From the NCBI GenBank assembly GCA_001430745.1, contig KQ482053.1:872018-920059 (forward strand): a stretch of DNA of 48,042 nucleotides, written 5' to 3'. Positions 25,301 to 34,819 of this stretch are shown here, piece by piece. This stretch comes from Auxenochlorella pyrenoidosa (taxonomy: Eukaryota; Chlorophyta; Trebouxiophyceae; Chlorellales; Chlorellaceae). Position 1 is the stretch's first letter; every line of letters starts with the position of its first letter. The notes below the pieces were generated by a model. That model saw nothing but the letters and a program-made list of their open reading frames with translations, was not told where the DNA came from and made no database searches. The translations under genes were made by a program, and so were the position numbers.

Positions 25301-26093
25301 GGCGAGCAGGCGCGGTGCCCGCGCAAGCTGTCGCTGCAGACGGCCCCAGCACGCAGAGGCGCGGACAGTGCAGGACTCAGCAGGGGGTGGTTCCGTGCGA
25401 GCTTGGGACCCAGCTGGCGAGCAGCGGGGCCCTGCAGCGCGTGGCAGGTGGCGCATGGCGGCACGGCGCGCCGCCTCACCAGCGTCAGCTGGTGGCCCAG
25501 GGAGCGGTGTCGGTTGGCGGGGGAGACGGCGCACAGTGCTGGGTAGATGAGCTCGTCCCACTGCCGGGCAGTCATATAGTACTCCGCGTCCCCTGAAAAG
25601 CCGTAGAGCAGCGCGTCCACTGCCACCGACAGCTCCTGCGCACCCAGCACCCAGGCGGGGGGGGGGGGGGGGGGGGCAGCATGGCATGAGCAGCGATTGC
25701 AGGGGCATACACGCAGGGAGGGCGGGGAGGGCGGCCGGTGGCAGGCAGGCAGCAGCGTTCCCAGCGGCTTTCCTGCGGGCGCGGGTGCGTAGTGCCAGCC
25801 AGGCCAGGCGCCCAAGCCCGCAAACAGCCCGGCCGCGGCATGGCTCGCCGGTGGAGGCTGCGGTGGCACACCAGCAGCCCCTGCTGGGTGCAGGCCAGCC
25901 GGGCTGCGCGCACAGGAGGCCGCACCTCCAGGTCCTGCCAGAAGCGCGAGCCGTTGACGCCAAAGCGCTGCAGAGTCTTGACCGTGCGCCTGTACTGCGC
26001 GGCTGCGCGCGCGATGCAGGCATCGGCGGCCGGGCTGCAGCCGCCGACGCGGCGGCGGGTGTACTCTGTCAAGACCTCCTCAAAGTCCGTCAT
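22303..26093 (-). CDS. Helical protein with SAP-like motif and C-terminal MYND zinc finger
   Basis: Nine minus-strand exons: 25926-26093, 25480-25635, 25090-25239, 24859-24920, 24184-24345, 23554-23710, 23192-23325, 22599-23000, 22303-22366 (1455 nt, 484 aa plus stop); all phases agree. The first ~330 residues are helical without clear repeats, starting MTDFEEVLTEYTRRRVGG and including YYMTARQWDELIYPALC. At about 360-400, REQLAALPIPELKARAAAAG continuing to SDLVDLLLAAGG resembles a SAP-like helix pair. The C-terminal MYND finger is complete: CAHCGRQKG, LKLCARCKGAHFCSSE, then across the last intron CQKAAWPQHKQDC, supplying all eight Cys/His ligands. MYND fingers usually mediate protein-protein contacts, often in transcriptional regulation. 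The intron after 24859 is GC-AG. The N gap 24561-24788 lies in that intron, so an extra exon cannot be excluded, although phase is continuous without one. Confidence 0.82.
23159..23179 (+). repeat. C15 T6 homopolymer tract (G-run in the minus-strand intron)
   Basis: Fifteen C followed by six T, about 13 nt from the donor of the SAP/MYND gene intron that follows exon 23192-23325. In the transcript it reads A6 G15 just downstream of the 5' splice site. Confidence 0.85.
23760..23855 (+). repeat. (GT)n and GGGGT repeats, possible G-quadruplex
   Basis: Low-complexity GT/GGTGT units passing into several GGGGT units inside an intron of the SAP/MYND gene. The same CA/CCCCA-type sequence flanks the right side of the N gap at 24789-24840. 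Confidence 0.8.
24561..24788. other. Assembly gap (228 N) flanked by low-complexity sequence
   Basis: Gap bordered by ten C on the left and (AC)n/CCCAC repeats on the right. It falls in an intron of the SAP/MYND gene, and low complexity probably caused the gap. Confidence 0.99.
25657..25676 (-). repeat. 20-nt poly-C tract (minus strand) near acceptor
   Basis: Twenty consecutive G on the plus strand, so C20 in the minus-strand transcript, about 18 nt before the acceptor of exon 25480-25635 of the SAP/MYND gene. Confidence 0.9.
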
Positions 26094-26931
26094 GCCTCTT
26101 TCTTCTTCGGCAAGTGGTATGCTCGTTGCAAGGGCAGACTGCAGCGGCGGGGCTCGCGAACTTCAATTGAGACACTGAGAGAGGGCTCGAGCAGGGGTGC
26201 GCTCTACCTGTGGGTCAAGGGCAACGCTTGTGCGTGGTGGGAATTCAATTTTGATTGCTGAGACGGCTGGGGCGGGCCATGCTGTGTCGTGCTGGGGCGG
26301 AGGGTGCTGGCGGCACATGCTAAGTTGTGCAGGAGCCTGCAGAGCTCATGTGCGGTATCCTTTTGTTTGCTCTGTACTGCTGCCTGGGTGGCAACGCGTT
26401 TGAGTGCTCACAATGGCTTTGGTTTGTGTGAAATGCGATTCAGGGTACTGTGGTAACGCGTGGCGATGCAGGGTGGGGAGAGGGCAACAGGAATCAGTGA
26501 CGAATCAGGAGGGAGAGCAACCAATGTGGATGGGAAGACAGTGAGCCATGAAACTTGCAGGCAGAAATACGGGACAAGCATGTGCGAGCGTGGCGGTTGC
26601 AAGCAAGGCGCCACCAGGACACTTGCACTGTGCCATGTGGAATGGAAATGGAATGGCAAATCGGCGGCCATGCTTGACAGGGCACACGCATGGCAGAGGA
26701 GTGAGTTGAGAATGAATACGGCAATGGCAGGCGTTGTGTTTAGAGCGCATTAGGTTTCGAGGCCGTCCAGGCGCCCTCGCGGGCAGGCTGGACAACACGT
26801 GGGATGTAGCAGTGGGCGAGACAGCTTCACTCAGGCTGGATGGACCAAGGTAAGAAAGTGTCTAAGGATGGAGCGATCGAAAGGAGGGCCTACCAACTAG
26901 CCTAGCAGCTGGACAGAAAGAGGAGCCGCGC
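26094..26931. other. Intergenic region
   Basis: About 840 nt holding the promoter side of the SAP/MYND gene and the 3' UTR side of the next minus-strand gene. It is less GC-rich than the genes. Open frames here lack splice-consistent continuation or motifs. Confidence 0.4.
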
Positions 26932-28013
26932 TCAGAAACGCATCAGGCGGCGGTCCTTTCTCCGCCTGCTCGACTCCTCGGTTGAGTCGTTGCTGTCCTC
27001 GTTGTCGGAGGAGTCGGAGGAGTCGCTGCTGCTGTCGTCTTTAGAGGACTCTGAGGAGTCGTCTTTGGAGGAGGCGTCAGAAGAGTCGCCCTCAGAGGGG
27101 GTGTCTCCCGACGGGCAGTCGACAAACTCCCACTCAATCTTCTTGCGATCCCACGAGTAGCCTGCAGTGGAGAGTGGGGTGGGGGGACGGTGGGCATGAA
27201 ACACGTACGTGGCCTGTGCAATGCAGGAGGGTGCCGCACAGCTCGGCGCTGGCCACACCTTGCACGGCTGTGCGGGGAGGCTTCGTATGCGATGCCGCTT
27301 GCAGCCAACATAAGTGAGCAAGCAGGGCGGCCCGTGTGACCATCATCCTCCCCACGCCCTCGCCCCCCACCTGTGATGGCTTTCAGGGCGTTGCTGGAGA
27401 AGTCAACGTCGCCATCGCCCTTGCAGCCTGCGCACTCGTCCACAATCATTACCTGCGCAGTTGAAAGGCCAGCGCAGGCAGGGGTGCATGAGTCGAGTGC
27501 CTCTGCCTCGGCCGTGCACCACGTGAGCATGTAGCAGCCCCTGCTGCTTCACCTGGCTAGCGCACTGGCCAGGCGCCCCTCACCGTGACCCAGTCCCCGG
27601 GGGCGTCGTCCTCGGTGCCCCGCACGCGGATGCAGCGCCCGCAATCGCTGTCCCGGTCAAACACGTGGGAGGGCAGCGCCGCATACATGGTCTCCCATGT
27701 GGGGTCCAGCTTGCCAAAGCCGCAGCTGTTGAAGCCTGTCTCGTCCTTCTCATACGCGCCTGCGGGCAGTGGCAGTGGCGAAGGAAGTTTAATGGGCCTT
27801 GGAGGTTGCCTGACGTCAGCATGCATGATCTCTGATGCGGTGCTGCAGGCGCTGCCGCTGCAGCCGCTGCCAGGCGGGCGCATGGGCGTTGGAGGTGTTG
27901 CACTCACCCGAGTAGGCCGTGCCATCGCCTGTCTTGTAGGCGTCTGCACCGACTGCCAGGGCCGACAGGCTCCCAAGCAGGAGGATCAGGGAGGAGCGGC
28001 GGGGGGCAGCCAT
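26932..28013 (-). CDS. Secreted double-psi beta-barrel (expansin/EG45-like) protein with acidic Ser/Asp tail
   Basis: Four minus-strand exons: 27908-28013, 27584-27759, 27371-27452 and 26932-27161 (594 nt, 197 aa), all GT-AG and in phase. The N-terminus is a clear signal peptide: RR, then LILLLGSLSALAVGADA. The mature part begins YKTGDGTAYSG and continues with FNSCGFGKLDPTWETMYAAL, DCGRCIRVRGTEDD, VMIVDECAGCKGDGDVDFSS, NALKAITG and IEWEFVDCP. This is the cysteine and Asp pattern of the six-stranded double-psi beta-barrel of expansins, EG45/plant natriuretic peptides and RlpA. There is no C-terminal carbohydrate-binding domain. Instead there is a ~50-residue tail made almost entirely of Ser, Asp and Glu, closing with a basic RRRKDRRLMRF end. 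An extracellular or cell-wall role is likely; catalytic activity is unknown. Confidence 0.85.
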
Positions 28014-29314
28014 GGCGCTGGGTGGCAGTCTGCGAATGGAGGGCTGTTCTGGCTGCAGCGGGGCGGGCGATCGGCGATCAAATGCTGGAAATAATGATGG
28101 GTTTCGGGCCCGATGTCAGATTTAAGCCTGGAAGGCATGGTGCCCGACTGCTGCGAGTGCTCTCTGGCTCTGTCTGACAGCTCTGGTGCGTCTGCGCACT
28201 CGCATGAGTCGGACATCGGTTCTGAGCAGCCGGACAGGATTGGCCGTGCTCTCCGGAGGAGCCGTGGCTGCACCGCACAGTCATCAGACAGGGCCAGACA
28301 TCAACAGCTGGTGTTCCCTCCTTCTTCCGCGCTTGCCGCTGGGTGTCGTGCTCGAACGCTATAACTCGAACGCGATAAATCAGCTGTGCATAGCCGCGGA
28401 GGCTCTGGCGGGCGGCGGGCGTTGGGTCAGCCGCCTGGGACCCAACTGCCGCTGGCGCAAGCTGGCCTCCACCATCGCTGCTCTCCAGGTCTCACAACCT
28501 CGTGCACATCAGGGTGCTTCGCTTAGCGTGTGCGTTCAAGGGTAGCTGTGGTTTGAGCTGGACCTGGTGGCGTTACTGGGTGGGCGGGCGCGGTGACCGG
28601 CAGCGGTGGGTGGTATTCGTAGGTCTAATCGCCAGAGGGAGCCCATCCTGGCCGGTGCAGAGTTTGCCTTTTGTGGAGCGTCAGCTGCCAACTGGTTGGG
28701 ACAAGGCATATTTATCCCTCTTTGGCGTGGCTGCGCTGGCTTGGCAGGCATGCTGCAGCCCTTTCCTACAGAGAGGGCAAGCAGGTGGCCTAGCCTGCAG
28801 CCCAGCAGGTTGAGCATGTTCGACCACGTTGCAAATGCAGCATGCCAGGCGGCTGCAAGACCTACAGAGCCAGGAACACAGGACAGGCTGTCACAAATGG
28901 CATGCAAGGCCCACTCCTGCTGTAACAACCTGCAAATTTCCCGACTTGACAGCCCTGTCAGGACATTGGCCTGGGAAGCCTGCCGATCCATCACGGCACC
29001 AGGCGAGGTGCACACAAGCTTTGCCTCCCCAATCCAACTGTCTGGCCAGCTTTCTCGATGTCGCTCGCAAGAGGTGTGCATTGCATTGCATGGCTTGTAG
29101 CCAAGGATAACGAGAAGTCAGAGAGGCGGAGGGAGGCAGGGAGGGAGGATTCAGACAGTGCGGCGCTCGCTCAACAGAGCAGGGGAGCAGCGGGAAGCAG
29201 GCGCGCCCAGGATCGCAGCAGCTCAGGAAACGGAGGAAAAACTGGCGGAGCTGCCAGCGGCACCGCGGGGTGGGCAGTAGCGACGGTGCCATCGACGCTG
29301 TGTGCGGGCTGCTG
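28014..29314. other. 1.3-kb region without a firm gene
   Basis: Between the DPBB gene promoter and the LSM3 stop, both on the minus strand. A plus-strand frame around 28330-28493 reads ERYNSNAINQLCIAAEALAG followed by WVSRLGPNCRWRKLA. It looks somewhat protein-like, but I find no start exon or continuing exon. The rest shows nothing recognisable. Confidence 0.3.
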
Positions 29315-30553
29315 TCATGATCTGAGGGGCGGCGACACAAGGATGACGCCGTCCCCGCGCACAAAGAGATAGGGCACCATGCGCTTGTTTGTCTGCAGCA
29401 GCGAGGGTGGGAGTGCGCGGCAGCGGCCATGGGCGCGTGAACGGCTTGCAGGGCTTTGCATGGTGGGCGCGGAGCGCCACAGCAGTTGAGAGGCCGAGCA
29501 GGGCGGCCCCAGCACCGCATCACAGGCGTGGCACGGGCCTGCCTGCTGTCCTGCCCGCCCGCATGCCTGCATCGCCAGGCCACCAGCGACGCGACGCACT
29601 GGTTTCCCCGATCCCTTGACCCCCCAAAAGACGCCTGGCAGCCCCCAGAGCAGCACCTCATCGGCCTCCCTCGGGCCTGCTGCCACAGCAACAAACACTC
29701 AGCCCCCAGAGCCAGGGTGCGGCCCCGCCGAGCCCCCAGAGCAAACTTTGGTTGCCGCGGCCCCACCTTGATGATCTCCTCGAAAGTCTCCTCGTCAATC
29801 TCCACCGAGGTCACCGTCTCCTCCACATCCCCCAGGATCATGTTCAAGTGCTGGTCGTACGCCTGCGGCAGGCAGTTGCAGAGTTGACGGGCCCGGGCAG
29901 GGGGTCAGGTAGTAGGCTGTGTGGCAGCGCCCCAGGCAGCGCCCCAGGCACAGGGAGGGGTGGACGCAGGGGCTGGCGAGGCCCTGGCGTGCTGCCGCGT
30001 GGGCCACCCGCCCCTAGGCTGCCCGAGGCTCGGCAGCGGAGCGCCCTTGTGCGCAAGACCGGCGGCCGGCGCTGCTCCATGCTAGCCAGGCTGCAGGGAG
30101 GAGGCAGCTGTACTTGTGCCCTGCTGCCCAGGGCATGCTCTCGGCAGGCCTAACGCGTGCCCCGCTGCCCTGTCACTCCTGACATGCAAGCCCTGCTTCT
30201 TGCTCTGGCTGCAGGGTACTGCCTGCTCACGCTGGCTGCAGCTGTCGGGTGGCGCGGCAATGACTGGCTGCCTCCTGCCCCCTGCCGCCACAGCTGCCTG
30301 CAACGAGCCTGCTGTGATCCCATGCACAGAGAGCGGACGAGCTGCAGCACAAGCAGTGCAGCACTCCGGCGGCGAGAAGCACCGCTCCCGCCCGTGGTGC
30401 CCTGCTGCCCTTGCACCCTCCTCCCCGCCTCACGTGCAGCTTGCCGCGCAGCTCCCGCTCCCCCTTGAGCTTGACGTACACCTTCTCGTCCAAGGAGAGC
30501 CTGATCAGGTCGAGCGGCTCCCGCACAGTGTTGTCCTCCTCTGCCGCTGCCAT
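29315..30553 (-). CDS. LSM3: U6 snRNA-associated Sm-like protein LSm3
   Basis: Subunit of the Lsm2-8 ring that binds the 3' oligo-U of U6 snRNA in the nucleus, and of the cytoplasmic Lsm1-7 ring in mRNA decay. Exons 30434-30553, 29767-29862 and 29315-29392 give 97 aa, the normal LSM3 length. The sequence reads [65 protein letters not shown], then [18 protein letters not shown]. Both Sm motifs are intact, including the [14 protein letters not shown] signature specific to LSM3. Introns are GT-AG. It sits head-to-head with the phosphoglycolate phosphatase gene, with about 240 nt between the start codons. Confidence 0.97.
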
Positions 30554-30793
30554 GGCTGCTTGCCAACTTTTTCTTTTACTGCCCTGATGGCCTTGGACAA
30601 CGCTAAACGCAACTGGGAAGGCGTGAGCCGCTTGAAGCGAAACTGGGCTGCGTATCAATGCACAGTAGGCGTGTTCGAAATACCAGGCAGGGGGGATCAG
30701 CTCATTTCCGGTCCCAGGAGCTCAGAAAGAGAGCGCGCCTGCCAGGGTGTCATGCTGTGTTGGTACTCTCCTCTCCTGGCGCTTGCAGCGGCG
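30554..30793. promoter_or_regulatory. Short divergent promoter between LSM3 and PGP
   Basis: Only 240 nt separate the two start codons on opposite strands, so both promoters and 5' UTRs must fit or overlap here. No TATA box is obvious. Function is inferred from position only. Confidence 0.45.
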
Positions 30794-33700
30794 ATGGCTG
30801 CAATCGGTGGCATCCCACTCTCCCAAGCCACCTCTCTACGGCCCCTGATGATCAGTGCGGCCCCTGTGCTGGCGAGGAGCGGTGTGGTGCCTGTGGTGGC
30901 AGTGCAGACTCGTGGCCTGGCGCGCCCTGCGGCCTGGAAGGCAGCATCTCGCAAGCAGCACCCTCAGCAGCGGAAGCAGCAGCGCACAATGGTCGTGAGG
31001 GCCGAAGCGGGCTCCTCCTTGCCCAAGCGTGAGTCCAGGGCCGCCCTCGACACGATCCCAATGAATGGAACACTACAGCAGCCGCCTGGAGGCGCCAGGC
31101 TCTTAGCCACAGTGGGTAGACTCCCGCTGCCGCCGCCAGCCAGAACCGCTGGCGTGTGCGCCGTCCTGGCCCCTCCCCACCCCCTGCCCGCAGGCGCCAC
31201 TTTGGCCGACAAGCGCACCCTGCTGGACAAGGTGGACTGCTTCATCTTTGACTGCGATGGTGTGATCTGGCGCGGCGACAGCGTGATCGAGGGTGTGCCC
31301 GAGACGCTTGACATGCTGCGCGACATGGTGCGAGGGCGCTGCTGCCAGCTGGCCACCCCTTGCACGCCCGTCCTTGTATTGTCAAATGCTTTAGAGTTGG
31401 CAGGCTACACACGCTGTACGGCATGGTGGCTTGGGATGCATGGCGGGCGTTCCTGTCGCCGCACTAACGAACCCTCATGCGTATCGGCACCTCTCCTCAT
31501 CGTTTGCCGACTGGTGCTTTGATGCAACCTCCCCCCCTCGCCCTGTTCGTCCCCCGCTCTCACAGGGCAAGCAGCTGGTGTTTGTGACCAACAACTCCAC
31601 CAAGAGCCGCGCCGGCTACCTGAAGAAGTTCACGGGGCTGGGGCTGAATGTCAAGGCGGAGGAGATCTACTCCTCCTCCTATGCCGCCGCCGCCTACCTC
31701 GAGTCGATCGAGTTCCCCGCCAGCAAGAAGGTGTACGTGGTCGGCGAGGTGAGGGCTGCTGAAAGAGACACCTAGCTTATCTGTTCAAAGATCTTTTTGG
31801 TTTTATCCATAGGGTGCCGGCGCTCCTGCCAGCCTGGCCCGCTTGCCAGCACGTTGAGCGGGGAGGAGGAAGCACCTGGCTGCTCTGACTGTTGCCAGCT
31901 TCAAAGCTGCCGGGCGCGAGATGAAACGCTGTGCTTGGGGCGCCAGCCAGCCCTGGACAGGCAGCCCCGCACTGCCGGACGCATTTCTGCGCCTCCCGCG
32001 CTCGTTGGCTGTCGCGACTTGCCCCGCAGCGCCGCTTCGCTTACGCCTTGTTGCGCTCTGGCCCTCCCTTTGCGGTCGCCCTTTGGTTGGGTTCACAACT
32101 TGGCCCCCCCCCCCCCCTTGCGACTGCAGGTGGGCATCCAGGAGGAGCTGGACCTCAAGGGCATCAAGCACATCGGCGGCCCCGCCGACGCCGACAAGAA
32201 GGTGGAGCTGACGCCCGGCATGTTCCTGGAGCACGACCACGACGTGAGCGCTGCGCCAGGCTGGGCTGCGCCGCGCTGTGCCGGGCTACGCTGGGCTGTG
32301 GTGGGCCCCTCCCTTGCTCACACACACGCGCACACACCTCCCCAGCGCCACGCCCGACAGGCAGCAGTCCCCGCAACATGCAGCCACCTGCTGGCAAAGC
32401 TCATCAACTCATGTAGCGGCTGCTCCGGCGTAGCACCTCGCAGCTGCCAAGGGTTGGGGCAAACCCCCCACCTCTGCCCAACCTGTGCATGCGCCCGGTG
32501 CAGGTGGGCGCTGTGGTGGTGGGCTTTGACCGCAACATCAACTACTACAAGATCCAGATGGCCACGCTGTGCATCCGCGAGAACCCCGGCTGCCTCTTCA
32601 TCGCCACCAACACGGGTGGGAGGGGGGCCCCGTGCCGGCTGTGCATGCATGCATGGGTCCACATTATGCGTGCGCCCTGATGCTGCTGTGCCTGGCAGGC
32701 CAGGCAGGCAGGCAGGCGGGCAGGCGAGCAGGTACCTGTTGAAAATGGCCTGCTGAACAAGTTGGAGGCCAGGCCGACCGCTGCCGCGTGACACCCCCGC
32801 GCCTGCCTGCCCTCTTCCCGCCCCGCCTGCAGATGCGGTGACGCACCTGACCGACGCCCAGGAGTGGGCTGGCAACGGCAGCATGGTGGGCGCCATCCGC
32901 GGTGAGTGGCACCTCGCGCATTCTGTTCTCAGCACAGCCCCTCCTTGCTGTTGCAGCTTGCGTGCAAGCTTGCAGCGCCAGCTCGAGTCTGTCCGGGCGA
33001 GGCCTGGGTGGCCCTGCGGTGGCTCTGCAGCTGCCCACCTCCCTGCCCCATCTGACCCCGCCGCATGGTGCACGCTGCTCCCAGTGCCCCAGCCCTTAGG
33101 CCGCCTTGCCTGCTGCCTCCCCCCCGCCCTGGCAGGCTCCACCAAGCGCGAGCCCATTGTGGTGGGCAAGCCCGCCGAGTTCATGCTGGAGAACATCGCC
33201 CACAAGTTCAACCTGCGCCGCGAGCAGGTGGGCTGCCTGGCAAGCACATGGCACCGGCACCAGAGGGTCTTTGCCTCCCTGCCGACCCAAGCTGCGCACT
33301 CGCTTGCTGCAAGCGGGCTCGGGCTCCAGCTGCGTGACGCGGGCGCTAGGACGCCGCCCTGTGCCGTATAACAGTTGCCCTCGAGCCCTGTTGCGTCGCA
33401 CCTGCTGCGTGCCTGCAGCTGGCCCAGGATGGTTGAGCATTTCCGGGACTTCACGTGTTCCGATTCATTGCATTGACCTCCTGCAGATCTGCATGGTGGG
33501 CGACCGCCTGGACACCGACATTCTCTTTGGCCAGAACGGAGGCCTGACCACTATGCTGTGCCTCTCGGGTACGCCTCCTGTTGGCACCCCCATCTGCCTG
33601 TTCCGTGCTGCCTGCTGCTGCCGCGGAGCCTGGGACTGTTGACGTGGGGAAGACCTCCTGCTGCTGCGTGTTCAGCTGGGGCGGCCAGCGTGGAATGTGG

Positions 33701-33918
33701 CTCGTGTTGCTGCCGTCCTAGGGCACCTGAGCTCCTCTGCCAGCATCTGCCCTCAGAACCCGAACTCGGCAAGCACTGCACCCGCCCCGCCCCCCCCCCC
33801 CCCTGCAGGCGTGACCACCGAGGGCCAGCTGCTGTCCCCTGAGAACACCATCCACCCGGACACGTATGTCGACTCGCTGGCGGCCCTGCTGGAGGTGAAG
33901 CAGCCCGTGACGGCGTGA
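30794..33918 (+). CDS. PGP1: Phosphoglycolate phosphatase, plastid (HAD superfamily)
   Basis: Dephosphorylates 2-phosphoglycolate, the product of Rubisco oxygenation, to glycolate: the first step of photorespiration, in the chloroplast. Nine exons: 30794-31028, 31194-31327, 31566-31748, 32130-32243, 32504-32615, 32833-32901, 33136-33227, 33487-33568 and 33809-33918 (1131 nt, 376 aa). The first ~78 residues are Ala/Ser/Arg-rich with few acids, a plausible transit peptide. HAD motif I is FIFDCDGVIWRG (nucleophile and acid/base Asp), motif II LVFVTNNSTKSR, motif III lysine in IVVGKPAEF, motif IV MVGDRLDTDILFG. The cap has VVVGFDRNINYYKIQMA. All introns are GT-AG; two have 14-nt poly-C runs before the acceptor. 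An upstream in-frame ATG at 30752 could extend the transit peptide. Confidence 0.94.
32104..32117 (+). repeat. Poly-C tract (14 C) before acceptor
   Basis: Run of 14 C about 12 nt upstream of the AG at 32129 in PGP intron 3. Confidence 0.88.
33790..33803 (+). repeat. Poly-C tract (14 C) before acceptor
   Basis: Run of 14 C directly before TGCAG at 33804-33808, PGP intron 8. Confidence 0.88.
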
Positions 33919-34819
33919 GCGCCCGCCCGAGCGTGCCGTGAGCAGCCGGGCTGCCTGGCACGTGTGCCCAGGCTCGGCTGTGCCCCGCACAGAGCCGCCC
34001 AGGCTTGCTCCCTCGCCACGCGCTCATGCGCCCGGCCCCTGCCGCCCGCTGTACCCCTAGCACTGCGAATCCATCCCTGCTCCTTTGCCTGCTCCTCCGC
34101 TGGTCAGCCGGATTTTTGGCCCTGCCCCATTCTTGGTGTCCCGCCCCTCGCTGTTGGGATCAACAAATGACGTGCCCCCGCTGCTCGGGCTGCCCCCGCC
34201 CTCCCTCACCTTGGCTGGCCGCAAACCTCTGCCAAATTTTATTGCTTCCCACCATTGTTTTCCGCTTTCATGATGCTGTTCAGCCTTCCCCATCGATAAC
34301 ACGCCACCCGATGGTACATGGTACATGGCAAGGCTTCAGGTCCTGGGCAGAGGCGGCAAGTGCCTCGCTGCTGGCAGCGGCAGTGCATGCAAATGGCTGC
34401 TGCTTCAAATGTTGCGGATCCTGCTCGACTGAATGCTGGACGGGGGAAGGAGTTGAAGCAGGTTTGCAGCGACACTTGCCATGTGGGTGCTGCCTGTCGG
34501 GTACCAGCACTGTTGCCGAAGGTGGGACGCGGCTCAGGGGCTTTATGACTGCTCTTCAAGGGACGCGGCTCAGGGGCCTTATGACTGCTCTTCAATTCGA
34601 ATTTACGTGATGCAACAGGCAGGCGTGCACTTACATTCTCACCTGCTTGTCTGGGGTATGCCGTGATGGCGCCCGCGACAGCGCGATGCATGTTGCGATT
34701 CGAACACACCTGGCGCCATCGCTCCCCTCCTTTTCAATCTCCTCCGCGATTTTCACCCCTCTCTTTCGCTCGCGGACTTTTCGACCTCTTCTCTAGTCGG
34801 CTGCCCTGAGCGAAGAAGA
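33919..34819. other. Intergenic region
   Basis: About 900 nt holding the PGP 3' UTR and the promoter of the expansin-FAS1 gene. It contains a 36-bp tandem repeat (34524-34595). The last 100 nt before the ATG at 34820 are pyrimidine-rich (TCTC/TTTC), as in many algal promoters. No gene seen. Confidence 0.45.
34524..34595 (+). repeat. 36-bp direct tandem repeat, two copies
   Basis: Copies at 34524-34559 and 34560-34595, differing at one position (GGGGCTTTAT versus GGGGCCTTAT), upstream of the expansin-FAS1 gene. Confidence 0.93.

Noticed and set aside
26408..26798. Minus-strand open frames between the MYND and DPBB genes
   Set aside because: Pro/His/Ser-rich translation without motifs; better explained as UTR/promoter sequence.
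28606..29100. 165-codon plus-strand open frame
   Set aside because: High GC makes long stop-free frames common; composition is not protein-like and no splice-linked exons or motifs were seen.
34690..34715. GATTCGAACAC resembling a tRNA T-loop (B box)
   Set aside because: No matching D-arm, anticodon arm or acceptor stem could be built on either strand.
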